From Pseudomonadota bacterium (GTDB lineage Bacteria > Pseudomonadota > Alphaproteobacteria > UBA8366), in NCBI GenBank assembly GCA_036339585.1, contig JAYZAS010000021.1, positions 95,970 to 159,969 on the forward strand: a stretch of DNA of 64,000 nt, written 5' to 3'. Of the stretch, positions 1-10,335 are shown in pieces (within the stretch, counting starts at the first letter, position 1; every line of letters starts with the position of its first letter). A model generated the notes under the pieces. It was given only the letters and a program-made list of their open reading frames with translations. It ran no database searches and was not told the DNA's origin. A program made the position numbers and the translations under genes.

Positions 1-1
1 C

Positions 2-469
2 CACCGTCAACAATTAGCAGCAACTATTGATGGTGTGCGATATGTTAACGACAGTAAGGCGACAAATGTAGACGCTGCCGCTCGTGCATTACATTCGTAT
101 AAAAAGATTTATTGGATAGCAGGAGGACTTGCCAAAGAAGGTGGTCTTGATAGCCTATTGGATAAGATTAGTGCAGTCCGACATGCATTTCTTATAGGTG
201 AAGCGGAACGAGAATTTGAGAAGGCGCTCAGAAATAAAGTTCCTGTCACATGCTGTGGTAAAATGGAAACGGCAATTTATGCAGCGCACAAGCTATCCCA
301 TCGCGAACGACTCTCAAATGCAGTCGTGCTATTGTCGCCCGCATGCGCCTCCTGGGACCAATATAGCAGCTTCGAAGAACGTGGTTCCGAATTCTGCCGA
401 TTGATAGCTCAATTGCCCGGAACTGAAAGAGAAATTTACTGGAGTGGCGATATGGAAGGCTCAGCGTGA
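2..469 (+). CDS. murD: UDP-N-acetylmuramoylalanine--D-glutamate ligase, C-terminal part
   Basis: This is the C-terminal part of MurD, the cytoplasmic ligase that adds D-Glu to UDP-MurNAc-L-Ala. The window edge cuts off the 5' end; the frame is open from base 2. Visible family motifs are the NDSKATN segment near the start, the WIAGG segment of the C-terminal domain and LSPACASWDQY followed by FEERGSEF near the end. The Mur ligase central ATP-binding domain lies outside the window. The stop overlaps the ftsW start (GTGA), and the position as first visible gene of the division cluster agrees with the assignment. Confidence 0.95.
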   Translation, partial: HRQQLAATIDGVRYVNDSKATNVDAAARALHSYKKIYWIAGGLAKEGGLDSLLDKISAVRHAFLIGEAEREFEKALRNKVPVTCCGKMETAIYAAHKLSHRERLSNAVVLLSPACASWDQYSSFEERGSEFCRLIAQLPGTEREIYWSGDMEGSA

Positions 470-1587
470 TGTCTGCTTTCGCCCGCTCAGATATATCTGT
501 GCTTGGCCGTTGGTGGTGGACTGTAGATCGCCTATCCCTTTTGGTTGTTGTCGCATTAGCTGCTTTTGGCCTTTTACTGGCAGCCTCAGCTAGCCCGTCC
601 GTGGCGGAACGCCTAGGCCTTGACTCCACCTATTTTCTCAGACGCCAGGCACTCTACCTATTTCCAGCTTTGTTATTAATGTTTTTCATCTCTCTTTTGA
701 ATATCACTCAGGTTCGGCGGCTTGGCCTGTTAATTTTTGCGGGATCCTTCGGTTTACTTTGTGCAACCCCGTTAATTGGCACAGAGATCAATGGGGCGAT
801 ACGTTGGATAAGCATTGCAGGCTTTTCCTTGCAGCCGTCTGAGTTTATCAAGCCCGGTTTTGCTATTTTTTCAGCTTGGATTTTTTCAATTAGCAGGCTG
901 CGGGCAAACATGCCTGGCGCTAGAATTGTCTTTTATAGTTATGCGTTGGTTGTTGCTTTGCTGATGGTTCAGCCAGACTTGGGCCAATCGGTTATCGTAA
1001 CTGCTATTTGGTTTTCACAGTGGTTCCTTGCAGGCTTACCGACAACCATGATTTGCGGGTTAATATTGTTGACTACAATATTTCTGTTTGGCGCTTATTT
1101 ATCTTTCCCACACGTAACCAGTCGCATTGATCGGTTTTTTGACCCTAAGACAGGTGATACCTATCAAATTGATAAGGCATTGGAAGCATTCACAAATGGC
1201 GGGATTCTAGGAACTGGCCCGGGACAAGGAATTGTTAAAACACGTCTGCCCGATGCGCACACAGATTTTATATTCGCTGTGGTTGGCGAGGAATACGGTC
1301 TTATTGCGTGCCTCGTCTTGGTGATAGCATTTGCCTTTGTTGTTCTTCGCGGACTATTCCGCCTGATGCGTGAAACAGATCTCTTTGTTGTATTGGCCGC
1401 AGCTGGATTGCTTGTACAATTTGGAATCCAAGCACTCATAAATATGGGTTCCACAGTCAACCTCCTGCCAACTAAGGGTATGACACTACCCTTCATTTCC
1501 TATGGCGGTTCTTCACTGTTTGGATTAGCTGCTGGAATGGGAATGGCGCTAGCCTTAACTCGTGCTCGTCCTAGAGGTGTAGAATGA
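466..1587 (+). CDS. ftsW: SEDS-family peptidoglycan glycosyltransferase FtsW
   Basis: FtsW is the integral membrane glycan polymerase of the divisome, working with its class B PBP. The 373-residue product has about ten hydrophobic segments and the SEDS signatures: a GAIRWI segment near residue 108, QPSEF near 122, and PFISYGGSS near 340. GTG at 466 overlaps the murD stop by 4 nt and has a GGAAGG box 6 nt upstream; ATG at 469 is the alternative start. The gene is translationally coupled to murD and murG, as in other alphaproteobacterial clusters. Confidence 0.95.
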   Translation: MMSAFARSDISVLGRWWWTVDRLSLLVVVALAAFGLLLAASASPSVAERLGLDSTYFLRRQALYLFPALLLMFFISLLNITQVRRLGLLIFAGSFGLLCATPLIGTEINGAIRWISIAGFSLQPSEFIKPGFAIFSAWIFSISRLRANMPGARIVFYSYALVVALLMVQPDLGQSVIVTAIWFSQWFLAGLPTTMICGLILLTTIFLFGAYLSFPHVTSRIDRFFDPKTGDTYQIDKALEAFTNGGILGTGPGQGIVKTRLPDAHTDFIFAVVGEEYGLIACLVLVIAFAFVVLRGLFRLMRETDLFVVLAAAGLLVQFGIQALINMGSTVNLLPTKGMTLPFISYGGSSLFGLAAGMGMALALTRARPRGVE

Positions 1588-2723
1588 AGAGAACTGAAAA
1601 AACAGTTGTTCTTGCTGCCGGCGGCACTGGAGGACACCTATTTCCAGCCGAAGCTTTGGCTGAACAATTGGGACGCCAAGGGGTTCGTTTGAGCTTAATT
1701 ACTGACAAGCGTGCGACAGAAATCAGCGGCGCACTTGCTGAAGCAGACATCTACCGTATCAGTGCATCCGGTGTTAGCGGACGTAGTATATTTCGCCGTC
1801 TATGTGCCATTTTTGGCCTATGTCTTGGCTTCATTCAAGCGATACTATTTCTGCGCACGATTAAACCAGATGTTGTGGTGGGGTTCGGGTCATATGCATC
1901 TTTTCCTACAGTGGCAGCCGCAACATTACTAGGTTGTCGCACAGTCATCCACGAACAAAACGCCATACTTGGCCGTGCAAATCGATTTTTGGCTCCAAGA
2001 GTAACGCGAATAGCTACCGCCTTTGAATTTGTTTCAAATCTAAAAGCAAAAGACCGACGGAAAATGGTGTGGACAGGAAATCCGCTGCGCCCCGACATAG
2101 TCGCAATATCGCATAAGCCGTACCCAAAATTCGACCAGAACTCAAATATCAACATATTGATTTTTGGCGGAAGTCAGGGCGCGACAATTTTTTCAAATAT
2201 TATCCCTAAAGCTTTGCTGCTTCTACCACAAGAAATGATGATACGAATTCGCGTCGTCCAGCAATGCCGAGAAGAAGATGTGGCCAGAGTTCAGAAAATT
2301 TATAGAGAAGCGAATATAGAGGCAATTGTTGAACCATTCTTCAATGATATCGCAACCCACATTAATTGGTCTCACCTTGTAATCTGCCGAGCCGGTGCGT
2401 CTACACTTGCGGAATTAGCCGCGGCTGGAAGGCCAGCGATTTTAGTGCCTTTTCCCCATGCCATAGACGACCATCAGACACGTAATGCACAAGGTCTCTG
2501 TGATGCAGGAGGTGGATGGATGATTGCACAAGATGCTTTCACCGCCAAGACACTAGCGAGCCGCCTCGAAGCACTCTGTTCAATCGAACACACACTCGCA
2601 ATGGCAGCTGAGTGCGCGACCAAAATAGGTGTGTCAAGCGCTGCGGAGCGACTGTCGAGTTTAGTTATGGAAACATTAGAGTCTGACCAAATAAGCCGGA
2701 CAGAGAAGAGGCCTGCTATATGA
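1584..2723 (+). CDS. murG: UDP-GlcNAc:lipid I N-acetylglucosaminyltransferase MurG
   Basis: MurG transfers GlcNAc to lipid I on the inner face of the membrane to make lipid II. The 379-residue protein shows the N-terminal [10 protein letters not shown] loop (about residues 13-22), the HEQN motif near 126, the GGSQGA loop of the C-terminal Rossmann domain near 197, and the [11 protein letters not shown] donor-site segment near 271. ATG overlaps the ftsW stop (ATGA) and its own stop overlaps murC in the same way. Length is normal for the GT28 family. Confidence 0.96.
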   Translation: MKRTEKTVVLAAGGTGGHLFPAEALAEQLGRQGVRLSLITDKRATEISGALAEADIYRISASGVSGRSIFRRLCAIFGLCLGFIQAILFLRTIKPDVVVGFGSYASFPTVAAATLLGCRTVIHEQNAILGRANRFLAPRVTRIATAFEFVSNLKAKDRRKMVWTGNPLRPDIVAISHKPYPKFDQNSNINILIFGGSQGATIFSNIIPKALLLLPQEMMIRIRVVQQCREEDVARVQKIYREANIEAIVEPFFNDIATHINWSHLVICRAGASTLAELAAAGRPAILVPFPHAIDDHQTRNAQGLCDAGGGWMIAQDAFTAKTLASRLEALCSIEHTLAMAAECATKIGVSSAAERLSSLVMETLESDQISRTEKRPAI

Positions 2724-4144
2724 ATGCCTTACCTCTTAATATTGGAATGGTTCATTTCGTTGGGATAGGGGGAATCGGTATGTCCGGCATCGCCGAAATA
2801 CTCCATAATCTAGGGCATCAGGTGCAAGGCAGCGATATCTCGGAAAACCAAAATGTCAGCCGTCTCAGGGAGTTAGGGATTAAAATTCATGTGGGGCACC
2901 ACGAGGACAATATTAATCAAGCCAGCGTAGTTGTGATTTCTTCGGCTATCAAAATTGAAAATCCAGAAATCGCAGCAGCCCGCACGCGCCGCATTCCAGT
3001 GGTCCGTCGCGCTGAAATGTTAGCTGAATTAATGCGCCTTAAATCGTCAATTGCAGTTGGCGGTACTCACGGAAAAACTACTACTACATCAATAATCGCT
3101 GCAGTTCTTGATGGTGCAGGGCTTGATCCTACCGTTATAAATGGCGGCATAATAAATTCTTATGGAACGAATGCACGACTTGGAGATGGAAAGTGGATGG
3201 TGGTTGAGGCTGATGAGTCCGATGGAACCTTTATCCGTCTGCCTGCTACAATCTCCGTAGTCACCAATCTTGACCCGGAACACCTCGATTTCTATGGTGA
3301 TTTCGAGACCGAAAAAGATGCTTTCCACCGCTTCATAGCGAATATTCCCTTCTACGGATTTGGAGTTCTTTGCATAGATCATCCAGAGGTCCAGAATCTG
3401 ATAGGCAGAATCTCGGATAGGCGTTTGGTTACCTATGGCTTCAGCCCACAAGCAGAAGTACGCGCAATCAATCTGGTGCCGGCGGCTGATGGTGTTGCAT
3501 TTGAAGTCATGATTACGCGACCGGAAGGGTCAAAGCATTTTGCCAATCGCATATGTTTGCCAATGTTTGGTGAACACAATGTTCTTAATGCACTAGCTGC
3601 CATCGCAATCGCCATAGAGCTTGAGATTAATGAAAAAGTAATTTTGAGAACACTAGCCGGTTTTGAAGGAGTTAAGCGTCGCTTCACAAAAATAGGTGAA
3701 CCAGGAGGCGTTGCGATTGTCGATGATTACGGGCACCATCCAGTTGAAATTACTGCAGCACTAAAAGCTGCCCGTTCAGCGAGCGAAGGAAATATCATCG
3801 CAGTAATCCAACCGCACCGCTATAGCCGTGTTAAAAAGTTGTTTGAAGAATTTTGTACCTGCTTCAATGATGCGGATACAGTAATTATTGCTGATATTTA
3901 TTCTGCAGGTGAACAACCTATTCCCGGGATAGACAAGTTGGCCCTTGTTGATGGCATCAAATCACGCAGCCATAGAAACGTTTTGGCCTTGGAAAAGCCT
4001 AGTGAATTACCCGCGCTGATACATTCAATTTCTAATGCAGGCGATCTAGTTATTTGCTTGGGGGCAGGTAACATCACTAAATGGGCCGCGAGCTTGCCTG
4101 ATGCCCTCGCTGAACACCAAGCAGCCGCAGGGAAGGTAGATTGA
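2720..4144 (+). CDS. murC: UDP-N-acetylmuramate--L-alanine ligase
   Basis: MurC ligates L-Ala to UDP-MurNAc in the cytoplasm. The 474-residue protein has the N-terminal GIGGIGMSG loop (about 15-23), the ATP-binding [12 protein letters not shown]-loop near 113-123, an EADESDGTF segment near 168 and an HHPVEI segment in the C-terminal domain. The start codon overlaps the murG stop by 4 nt. Size and motif order are those of a complete Mur ligase. Confidence 0.97.
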   Translation: MNALPLNIGMVHFVGIGGIGMSGIAEILHNLGHQVQGSDISENQNVSRLRELGIKIHVGHHEDNINQASVVVISSAIKIENPEIAAARTRRIPVVRRAEMLAELMRLKSSIAVGGTHGKTTTTSIIAAVLDGAGLDPTVINGGIINSYGTNARLGDGKWMVVEADESDGTFIRLPATISVVTNLDPEHLDFYGDFETEKDAFHRFIANIPFYGFGVLCIDHPEVQNLIGRISDRRLVTYGFSPQAEVRAINLVPAADGVAFEVMITRPEGSKHFANRICLPMFGEHNVLNALAAIAIAIELEINEKVILRTLAGFEGVKRRFTKIGEPGGVAIVDDYGHHPVEITAALKAARSASEGNIIAVIQPHRYSRVKKLFEEFCTCFNDADTVIIADIYSAGEQPIPGIDKLALVDGIKSRSHRNVLALEKPSELPALIHSISNAGDLVICLGAGNITKWAASLPDALAEHQAAAGKVD

Positions 4145-5082
4145 TGATAATGTCTCGAACACATAGGAGGAAAAATACACCCGAATACCTCCCTCCTGTG
4201 CGTGGAGAATTACTTTTTGGCGAGGACTTGGCTCGTTATGCTTGGTTTCGAGTAGGTGGTCCTGCCGAAATTCTTTTCCGCCCGGCCGACACCAAAGATC
4301 TGCAAGAGTTTCTGCAAAATGTACCTGCAAAACTCTCAATTACTGTTATCGGGGTCGCGTCAAACCTCCTTATACGTGACGGAGGCGTTCCTGGTGTAGT
4401 GATACAGCTACGAAAACCATTTAATACTATTTCGCTTACCAAAGATGCCATCACAGCGGGGGCCGGAGCACTTGATATAAGTGTTGCACGATATGCGCTT
4501 TCCAATGGACGCAAGAATTTAGAATTCCTGTCAGGGATTCCTGGCACCATCGGTGGAGCACTACGCACGAATGCAGGTGCTTATGGTTCTGAACTTAAGG
4601 ATATTCTTATCAACGCGGAAGCTATTGATCGAGAAGGCAATATACATACGGTAAACAATGATGAACTTCAGCTCACTTACCGCCACTGTCACGCACCTCA
4701 AGATTGGATATTCCTCAAAGCGAACTTGGCTGCAGTGCCCGGTAAAAAGGAAAAAATAGCTGCTAAAATGTCCGAAATCGCTGAAGCTCGTGCGCATAGT
4801 CAACCAATAAGACAACGCACGGGAGGTTCGACATTTAAAAATACTTTAGAGAAACCAGCTTGGCAGCTCATCGATGAGGCTGGATGCCGTGGCCTGCGCG
4901 TGGGCGAGGCGCAGGTTTCTGAGCACCACTGCAACTTCCTTATCAATTGCGGCCACGCGAAAGCATATGATCTGGAACACCTTGCCATCGAAGTGCGCCG
5001 CAGAGTCCAGGAACAATCCGGAGTACTGTTGCAATGGGAACTTGATCGAATTGGTCTTGAAGAAGAGGAGGCCAATTCATGA
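4144..5082 (+). CDS. murB: UDP-N-acetylenolpyruvoylglucosamine reductase MurB
   Basis: MurB is the FAD-dependent reductase that makes UDP-MurNAc from enolpyruvyl-UDP-GlcNAc. The protein has the WFRVGG segment, a GVASNLLIRDGG FAD-binding stretch, the FLSGIPGTIGGALRTNAGAYG block, and the GGSTFKN segment carrying the catalytic Ser region, as in type II-like MurB of alphaproteobacteria. I place the start at ATG 4144, sharing one nt with the murC stop (TGATG), because a GGAAGG box lies 7 nt upstream. A TTG at 4141 and an ATG at 4150 are alternatives. Product about 312 residues. Confidence 0.95.
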   Translation: MIMSRTHRRKNTPEYLPPVRGELLFGEDLARYAWFRVGGPAEILFRPADTKDLQEFLQNVPAKLSITVIGVASNLLIRDGGVPGVVIQLRKPFNTISLTKDAITAGAGALDISVARYALSNGRKNLEFLSGIPGTIGGALRTNAGAYGSELKDILINAEAIDREGNIHTVNNDELQLTYRHCHAPQDWIFLKANLAAVPGKKEKIAAKMSEIAEARAHSQPIRQRTGGSTFKNTLEKPAWQLIDEAGCRGLRVGEAQVSEHHCNFLINCGHAKAYDLEHLAIEVRRRVQEQSGVLLQWELDRIGLEEEEANS

Positions 5083-6002
5083 GCCAAAACAAAGATAAAC
5101 ATATAGTAGTATTAAAAGGGGGTTGGTCTGCCGAACGAAAAGTCTCATTAGACAGTGGCAAAGCATGTGCCAGCGCACTAAGGACAATAGGCTACAGGGT
5201 CACTGAGATCGATATCAAACGCGACTTGACCCAATTTTTAAACGCTCTCAAACCCAAACCGGATATCGTTTTCAATGCGCTTCATGGAAGATATGGTGAG
5301 GATGGCTCAATATCCGCCATTCTAAATATCCTTGAGATCCCCTATACACATTCTGGGCTGCTACCTTCAGCGCTAGCTATGGACAAATTCCAAGCTAAAC
5401 GGCTACTGCTAACAGCTGGGATACCGTTTCCAGCCGGTACTATTACCGACCGCGAAACCCTTGCCTGTCGTCTTCCTATTGATCCGCCGATTGTTGTAAA
5501 GCCAATAAACGAAGGCTCAAGCGTAGGAGTCCAAATCATTCGTGAAAATGCATCTTTTGTCGATTTTGATCAATGGCAAGAGGGCCAAAAATTATTAGTT
5601 GAAGAATTCATCCCTGGACGGGAACTAACAGTGGCAGTAATGGGTGATAAAGCTCTGGGAGTCACCGAACTACAGCCTAAATCAGATTTCTATGATTTTG
5701 AAGCAAAGTATACTGATGGGAAAACAGTGCATAAGTGCCCCGCTCTTATCGACGACAATGTCTCAGCTGAAGCAATGAAATACGCAGAATTAGCGCATAA
5801 AACCCTTGGCTGTAGGGGGATAAGTAGATCCGACTTTCGTTACAATGATACTGCTGGAGAACCCGGGAAACTTTTTATGTTAGAGGTCAATACTCAGCCT
5901 GGCATGACTTCACTTTCCCTTGTACCAGAGCAAGCTGCTATGGCTGGCATAACTTTTGCTGGGTTAGTTGAGTGGATGGTAAAGCAAGCGAGGTTTGATT
6001 AG
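5079..6002 (+). CDS. ddl: D-alanine--D-alanine ligase
   Basis: Ddl makes the D-Ala-D-Ala dipeptide used by MurF. The 307-residue product is an ATP-grasp enzyme: GGWSAERKVSLDSG at the N terminus, HGRYGEDG near 70, VKPINEGSSVGV near 140, and the metal-binding LEVNTQPGMTSLSL near 270. It overlaps the murB stop by 4 nt and is followed directly by ftsQ, the classical alphaproteobacterial arrangement. Confidence 0.96.
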   Translation: MSQNKDKHIVVLKGGWSAERKVSLDSGKACASALRTIGYRVTEIDIKRDLTQFLNALKPKPDIVFNALHGRYGEDGSISAILNILEIPYTHSGLLPSALAMDKFQAKRLLLTAGIPFPAGTITDRETLACRLPIDPPIVVKPINEGSSVGVQIIRENASFVDFDQWQEGQKLLVEEFIPGRELTVAVMGDKALGVTELQPKSDFYDFEAKYTDGKTVHKCPALIDDNVSAEAMKYAELAHKTLGCRGISRSDFRYNDTAGEPGKLFMLEVNTQPGMTSLSLVPEQAAMAGITFAGLVEWMVKQARFD

Positions 6003-6865
6003 TGAGACGCAATAGGGATAAAAATTCCAGTAAGAATGCTGAGAAAATTCGATCTATTCAGCGTGAAAGGGCTTTAATGGTTCCTTTGCGCGCGAAAACA
6101 ATGCTTCTCTCAATTACAGCTCTAGTCATTCTAGTTAGCTGTAGTGCTGGTATAGCAGTAATTCGGTATACAGGGGCGGGTAATGCTCTGTTTGAGGCGG
6201 TTAATCAAATTAAGAAGAATACTGCGACCACACTTGGACTTACTATTAATGAGGTTTTAGTCACCGGCAGAAATGAAATATCTCGGAGTAAACTGATTAC
6301 AATCCTGAACGTTCGTCGAGGGGACCCTATCCTGGGGTTTGACCCGCACGCCGCACGGGAACGGCTGCTATCTATTGGCTGGGTTGCAGATGCGGATGTC
6401 CAGAGGAGATTACCAAATACCATATATGTGCGTATTACTGAACAAAAACCTGCTGCCATATGGCAACATAATGGAAAATTTAAATTAATTGCCCGGGATG
6501 GCAAAGTAATTAGCAAGAAGATTTCAACACAGCATAGAGCTTTGAAGGTGCTAGTCGGAGAGGACGCGCCAACATACGCAGCACAATTAATAAAAATGCT
6601 CGAGACAGAGCATGATTTAATGAAGCAAGTCACACACGCAACTCGAGTTGGCTCTCGTCGTTGGAACCTACTTCTTAAACAAGGAATTGATGTACGACTA
6701 CCAGCTGAACATGCCGAAACAGCATGGCGCTATCTGGCAACTTTGCAGCGAAATCATCAGATCTTGCAACAGGAAATTCGGGCGGTTGACTTACGTATAC
6801 CCAATCGATTGACGGTTCAGGTCTTGCATAAAAAAACGAGCACACGAGCTGGGAATGAAACATGA
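6002..6865 (+). CDS. ftsQ: Cell division protein FtsQ
   Basis: FtsQ is a bitopic inner-membrane divisome protein that links FtsB/FtsL with the late division machinery. The 287-residue product has a basic cytoplasmic N terminus (about 1-30), one hydrophobic segment near residues 33-55, then a POTRA-like domain (VLVTGRNEISRSKLITIL...DPILGFD) and the FtsQ/DivIB beta domain with RLPNTIYVRITEQKPAAIW. GTG at 6002 shares one nt with the ddl stop (TAGTG). Sequence conservation is low, as usual for FtsQ, but position and domain order settle it. Confidence 0.93.
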   Translation: MRRNRDKNSSKNAEKIRSIQRERALMVPLRAKTMLLSITALVILVSCSAGIAVIRYTGAGNALFEAVNQIKKNTATTLGLTINEVLVTGRNEISRSKLITILNVRRGDPILGFDPHAARERLLSIGWVADADVQRRLPNTIYVRITEQKPAAIWQHNGKFKLIARDGKVISKKISTQHRALKVLVGEDAPTYAAQLIKMLETEHDLMKQVTHATRVGSRRWNLLLKQGIDVRLPAEHAETAWRYLATLQRNHQILQQEIRAVDLRIPNRLTVQVLHKKTSTRAGNET

Positions 6866-6900
6866 GCCCGAACGAAACAGTATGTGAACATAGGAGTTAA

Positions 6901-8145
6901 TTGGTCTTGGCACAAGATGAAGTGATAAGTGCATTAGATGTTGGCAGCAGCAAAGTTACCTGTTTTATCGCCGAAAATGACTCCGTTAACGGGCTAAGAG
7001 TGCTCGGGATAGGTCACCATGCGAGTAACGGAGTAAAAGCTGGTAATATCGTAGATATGGACTCGGCCGAAACGGCTGTACGAGCGGCAGTCACAGGTGC
7101 TGAAGAGATGGCTGAGAAAACAGTCCGCAAGATTACTGTGAATATGAGTGCAGGCCAAATGCAAAGTTCAGTAACTGAGCACCGGGTGCCCGTGGGCGGT
7201 GCGACAATTTCAGAAAGTGATCTTAACAAATTATTGATGGAGTGTCGATCAACACAAGATACACAAGACCGCGCCCTTGTTCATGCTATTCCTATCGGAT
7301 TCGATGTTGATGGAGAAGCAGGCATACATGACCCTCGAGGCCTGCACGGCCGAGAACTTGGTGTGAAAATGCATAGTGTTTCTATCACCACCTCAGCATT
7401 ACATAATCTTGCAACCTGCATTTCACGCTGTCACTTGGAGTTACGTGATCTTGTTATAACGCCATACGCGGCGGGCCTTGGGTGTTTGGTCGAAGACGAA
7501 TTGGACCTAGGGGCAACCATAGTTGACATAGGCGCGGGCACTACTAGCCTTGCAATCTTTTTTGACGGTGCTCTCATTCACGTTGACTCAATCCCATTAG
7601 GTGGTTGGCACATAACCAGCGATATCGCCCGCGGTCTGTCAACTCCTATTAATCAAGCTGAGCGCATTAAAACACTGTATGGAAGCTGTGAGGGCATGCT
7701 ATCAGACGAGCGTACTATGATTGCTGTCCAGCAAATTGGGGAAGAAGATGAGATTGCGCCAGAGCAAGTTCCCAAATCTATGCTAACTGGAATTATAACG
7801 CCGCGTGTCGAAGAAATACTTGAAATTGTGCGCTCCCAGCTCCTAGCGAGCGGGCTAGATAAAATTGCCGGACGCCGTGCAGTTCTTACCGGAGGAGCCT
7901 GTCAACTAGAGGGCATTCCTGAGTTGGCATCAAAAATCCTTAAAAAACAGGTGCGCATTGGGCGCCCTCGCGGTATCGCTGGGCTAGGCGATGCTATGGA
8001 TGGCCCAGCTTTTTCTGTAAATGCGGGCTTGTTAGCCTTCGCCATCGATGATCAAGGCGAAATACGACAAATCGCAAATGAAACCTACACAACAAGTGGT
8101 GGCCTACTCGGCCGCCTTGGAGGTTGGTTCCGTGAGAATTTCTGA
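6901..8145 (+). CDS. ftsA: Cell division protein FtsA
   Basis: FtsA is the actin-like protein that anchors FtsZ to the membrane. The 414-residue product begins with the phosphate-1 motif ALDVGSSKV, has the SHS2-type 1C insertion and the IVDIGAGTTSLAIF phosphate-2 motif near 209, and ends in an amphipathic-looking GGLLGRLGGWFRENF tail suited to membrane binding. No ATG or GTG is available: an in-frame TAA directly precedes TTG 6901, so TTG is the start (a second TTG lies at 6907), with AGGAG at 6892-6896. A 12-codon open frame (6862-6900) overlaps the ftsQ stop and ends at that TAA. Confidence 0.95.
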   Translation: MVLAQDEVISALDVGSSKVTCFIAENDSVNGLRVLGIGHHASNGVKAGNIVDMDSAETAVRAAVTGAEEMAEKTVRKITVNMSAGQMQSSVTEHRVPVGGATISESDLNKLLMECRSTQDTQDRALVHAIPIGFDVDGEAGIHDPRGLHGRELGVKMHSVSITTSALHNLATCISRCHLELRDLVITPYAAGLGCLVEDELDLGATIVDIGAGTTSLAIFFDGALIHVDSIPLGGWHITSDIARGLSTPINQAERIKTLYGSCEGMLSDERTMIAVQQIGEEDEIAPEQVPKSMLTGIITPRVEEILEIVRSQLLASGLDKIAGRRAVLTGGACQLEGIPELASKILKKQVRIGRPRGIAGLGDAMDGPAFSVNAGLLAFAIDDQGEIRQIANETYTTSGGLLGRLGGWFRENF

Positions 8146-8247
8146 CCTCCCATACAAGTTTCGTATGTTTTCTCATGTCAGAGAGGACAACGGAATGCCA
8201 GCTTACGCTGGTAACCCCTGGCACCTCAAATTAAAGTGGAGGCTCTG

Positions 8248-10095
8248 ATGACCATTAAGTTATCGATGCCCATTTCAGAACAACAACTGAAACCAAGGAT
8301 CACAGTAATCGGTGTTGGCGGCGCAGGTGGAAACGCTGTCAACAATATGATTAGCTCGAGCCTTGAGGGCGTAGAATTTCTCGTTTGTAATACGGACTCA
8401 CAAGCGCTTGATCAATCAATCGCAGAAAATAAGTTGCAGCTCGGGGTGTCGATTACCCAAGGCCTGGGGGCAGGTGCCCGACCTGAAGTGGGTCGAGCAG
8501 CAGCTGAAGAAGTACTTGATACCATCCTCGATCAGGTCATCGGAAGCCACATGTGCTTTGTTACAGCGGGAATGGGCGGAGGTACGGGTACTGGAGCAGC
8601 TCCCGTCATTGCCCGAGCTGCACGAGAAAACGGCATGTTGACTGTCGGTGTCGTTACCAAGCCATTTCATTTCGAAGGCGCCCAACGCATGCGTACCGCA
8701 GAAAAGGGAATTGAAGAATTAGCACAATATGTTGATACTTTGATTATTATTCCAAACCAGAATCTTTTTCGAATAGCAAATGAAAAAACCACGTTTGCCG
8801 AAGCCTTTAATATGGCTGATGAGGTTCTTAATTCAGGCGTTCGCGGCGTCACTGATCTTATGGTAATGCCCGGTTTGATAAATCTCGACTTTGCAGATAT
8901 TCGGACTGTAATGAGTGAAATGGGCAAGGCAATGATGGGTACGGGCGAGGCCGAAGGCGACAGTCGCGCCATCGATGCAGCGGAGTCCGCTATCTCAAAT
9001 CCATTACTTGATGACATCACAATGGAGGGAGCCAAGGGTGTGCTTATTAACATAACAGGCGGCCCAGATATAACGCTATTTGAAGTTGATGAGGCGGCAA
9101 ACCGAATTCGGCAGGAAGTGGATGACAATGCTAATATTCTCTTTGGATCGACGTTTGAAGATACCATGGAGGGGAAAATCCGCGTTTCAGTTGTAGCGAC
9201 AGGCATTGATGTTGACTCAGCAGCTCAACCGCGACCGATAGTGAAAGAAGATGAGCAGTCCAATACCGTTGGAGACTTGGGAGAGAACAGAATCTCAACT
9301 GTGGAACCCACGCCGATTGAATTGGCGGTGGAAGCCGCTAAACAATTGGATTCCAGCCAAGCATCTCACCCTAAAAATGCGCTTGGCCGGCTTGAACAAT
9401 ATGCAAACGACAAAGGATCGCCAACATCTATGCCGGAAAAGGCAAAAATTGATCAAAATCTGGCTAACTCCGAAACTACAAGCCGCGACCCATTCATTCC
9501 TCCCCAACCAGTAGATGTTGGGATATCGTTAAGCGGAGAGAATGAACTTGATCCATTCAGTGAAGCTGACTTTACAAATGCACAAAGCGTCAAGGATCAA
9601 TCCCAGAAAAGAAAACGGCCCAGTTTCTTTAAAAGACTAACAGGGGCAGCAAAGCGTGAGGAGGAATCTCAGCGTTTGGCAATGACAGCACAGCTCAACC
9701 GCCAGCATGCAAAAACAGAGGCAAGAGAGCCTATATCTTCTAAAGCGGTAGGCCCTTATGCCACCCCTACTCTAGAAAGTGCTACTGAACCTTCCGTGCC
9801 AGCTCCAAATTCAGAGACCATGACGGAGAGATCTTCCCATTTAAACAGTAGTCCACTGCCTGACATGCAAGTTGAAGAAATATCGATCACTGCGGCAGCT
9901 CCAGAAATTAAAGCTGCGCAGAGCTCACCTCCAGCGCCTGTCAGCTTACCGCAAAAAGTGCCTGTATCTAGTCCGGACACTTCATTCCCAGAAAAATCGC
10001 CGAAGGAAGCTGCTCCAACCGATCAATTCTCTTTATCTCAAGCTGAAACAGAGATGCTCGAAATACCGGCCTTCCTTCGTAGACAGGCAAATTAA
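8248..10095 (+). CDS. ftsZ: Cell division GTPase FtsZ with long C-terminal linker
   Basis: FtsZ is the tubulin-like GTPase that forms the division ring. The core (to about residue 320) shows [13 protein letters not shown], the tubulin signature [13 protein letters not shown] near 105 and the [13 protein letters not shown] T7 region. It is followed by a polar, proline/serine-rich linker of about 280 residues and the conserved C-terminal peptide [11 protein letters not shown] that binds FtsA and other partners. I choose ATG 8248 (615 residues) because GGAGG at 8238-8242 lies 5 nt upstream; a GTG at 8236 would sit inside that box. The long linker is typical of alphaproteobacteria. Confidence 0.97.
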   Translation: MTIKLSMPISEQQLKPRITVIGVGGAGGNAVNNMISSSLEGVEFLVCNTDSQALDQSIAENKLQLGVSITQGLGAGARPEVGRAAAEEVLDTILDQVIGSHMCFVTAGMGGGTGTGAAPVIARAARENGMLTVGVVTKPFHFEGAQRMRTAEKGIEELAQYVDTLIIIPNQNLFRIANEKTTFAEAFNMADEVLNSGVRGVTDLMVMPGLINLDFADIRTVMSEMGKAMMGTGEAEGDSRAIDAAESAISNPLLDDITMEGAKGVLINITGGPDITLFEVDEAANRIRQEVDDNANILFGSTFEDTMEGKIRVSVVATGIDVDSAAQPRPIVKEDEQSNTVGDLGENRISTVEPTPIELAVEAAKQLDSSQASHPKNALGRLEQYANDKGSPTSMPEKAKIDQNLANSETTSRDPFIPPQPVDVGISLSGENELDPFSEADFTNAQSVKDQSQKRKRPSFFKRLTGAAKREEESQRLAMTAQLNRQHAKTEAREPISSKAVGPYATPTLESATEPSVPAPNSETMTERSSHLNSSPLPDMQVEEISITAAAPEIKAAQSSPPAPVSLPQKVPVSSPDTSFPEKSPKEAAPTDQFSLSQAETEMLEIPAFLRRQAN

Positions 10096-10126
10096 GACTC
10101 GTTGACAACTCAAGGCATGACAGATG

Positions 10127-10153
10127 GCAGCCGCGCAAGCTCAGTGCGGCTGC
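10127..10153 (+). terminator. GC-rich inverted repeat between ftsZ and lpxC
   Basis: A perfect 8-bp stem (GCAGCCGC/GCGGCTGC) with an 11-nt loop lies 31 nt after the ftsZ stop. It has no following T tract, so a simple intrinsic terminator is unlikely; it may attenuate transcription or protect the 3' end of the division operon transcript. Confidence 0.35.
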
Positions 10154-10335
10154 TACGTCTAGACATAGAAGAAACAAATAGTAACAAAGAGTGATTTGAG
10201 GTCCAAAGCGGAGGTTGATAAAGAATGATAGAGGTTTTTGTGATAGCACATACGGATTATGTATGAATGCCATACTGAGCTATCACGTAGAGCGAGTACT
10301 ATATTGAAAATCAAAGCACCATAATACCTTTTGGG

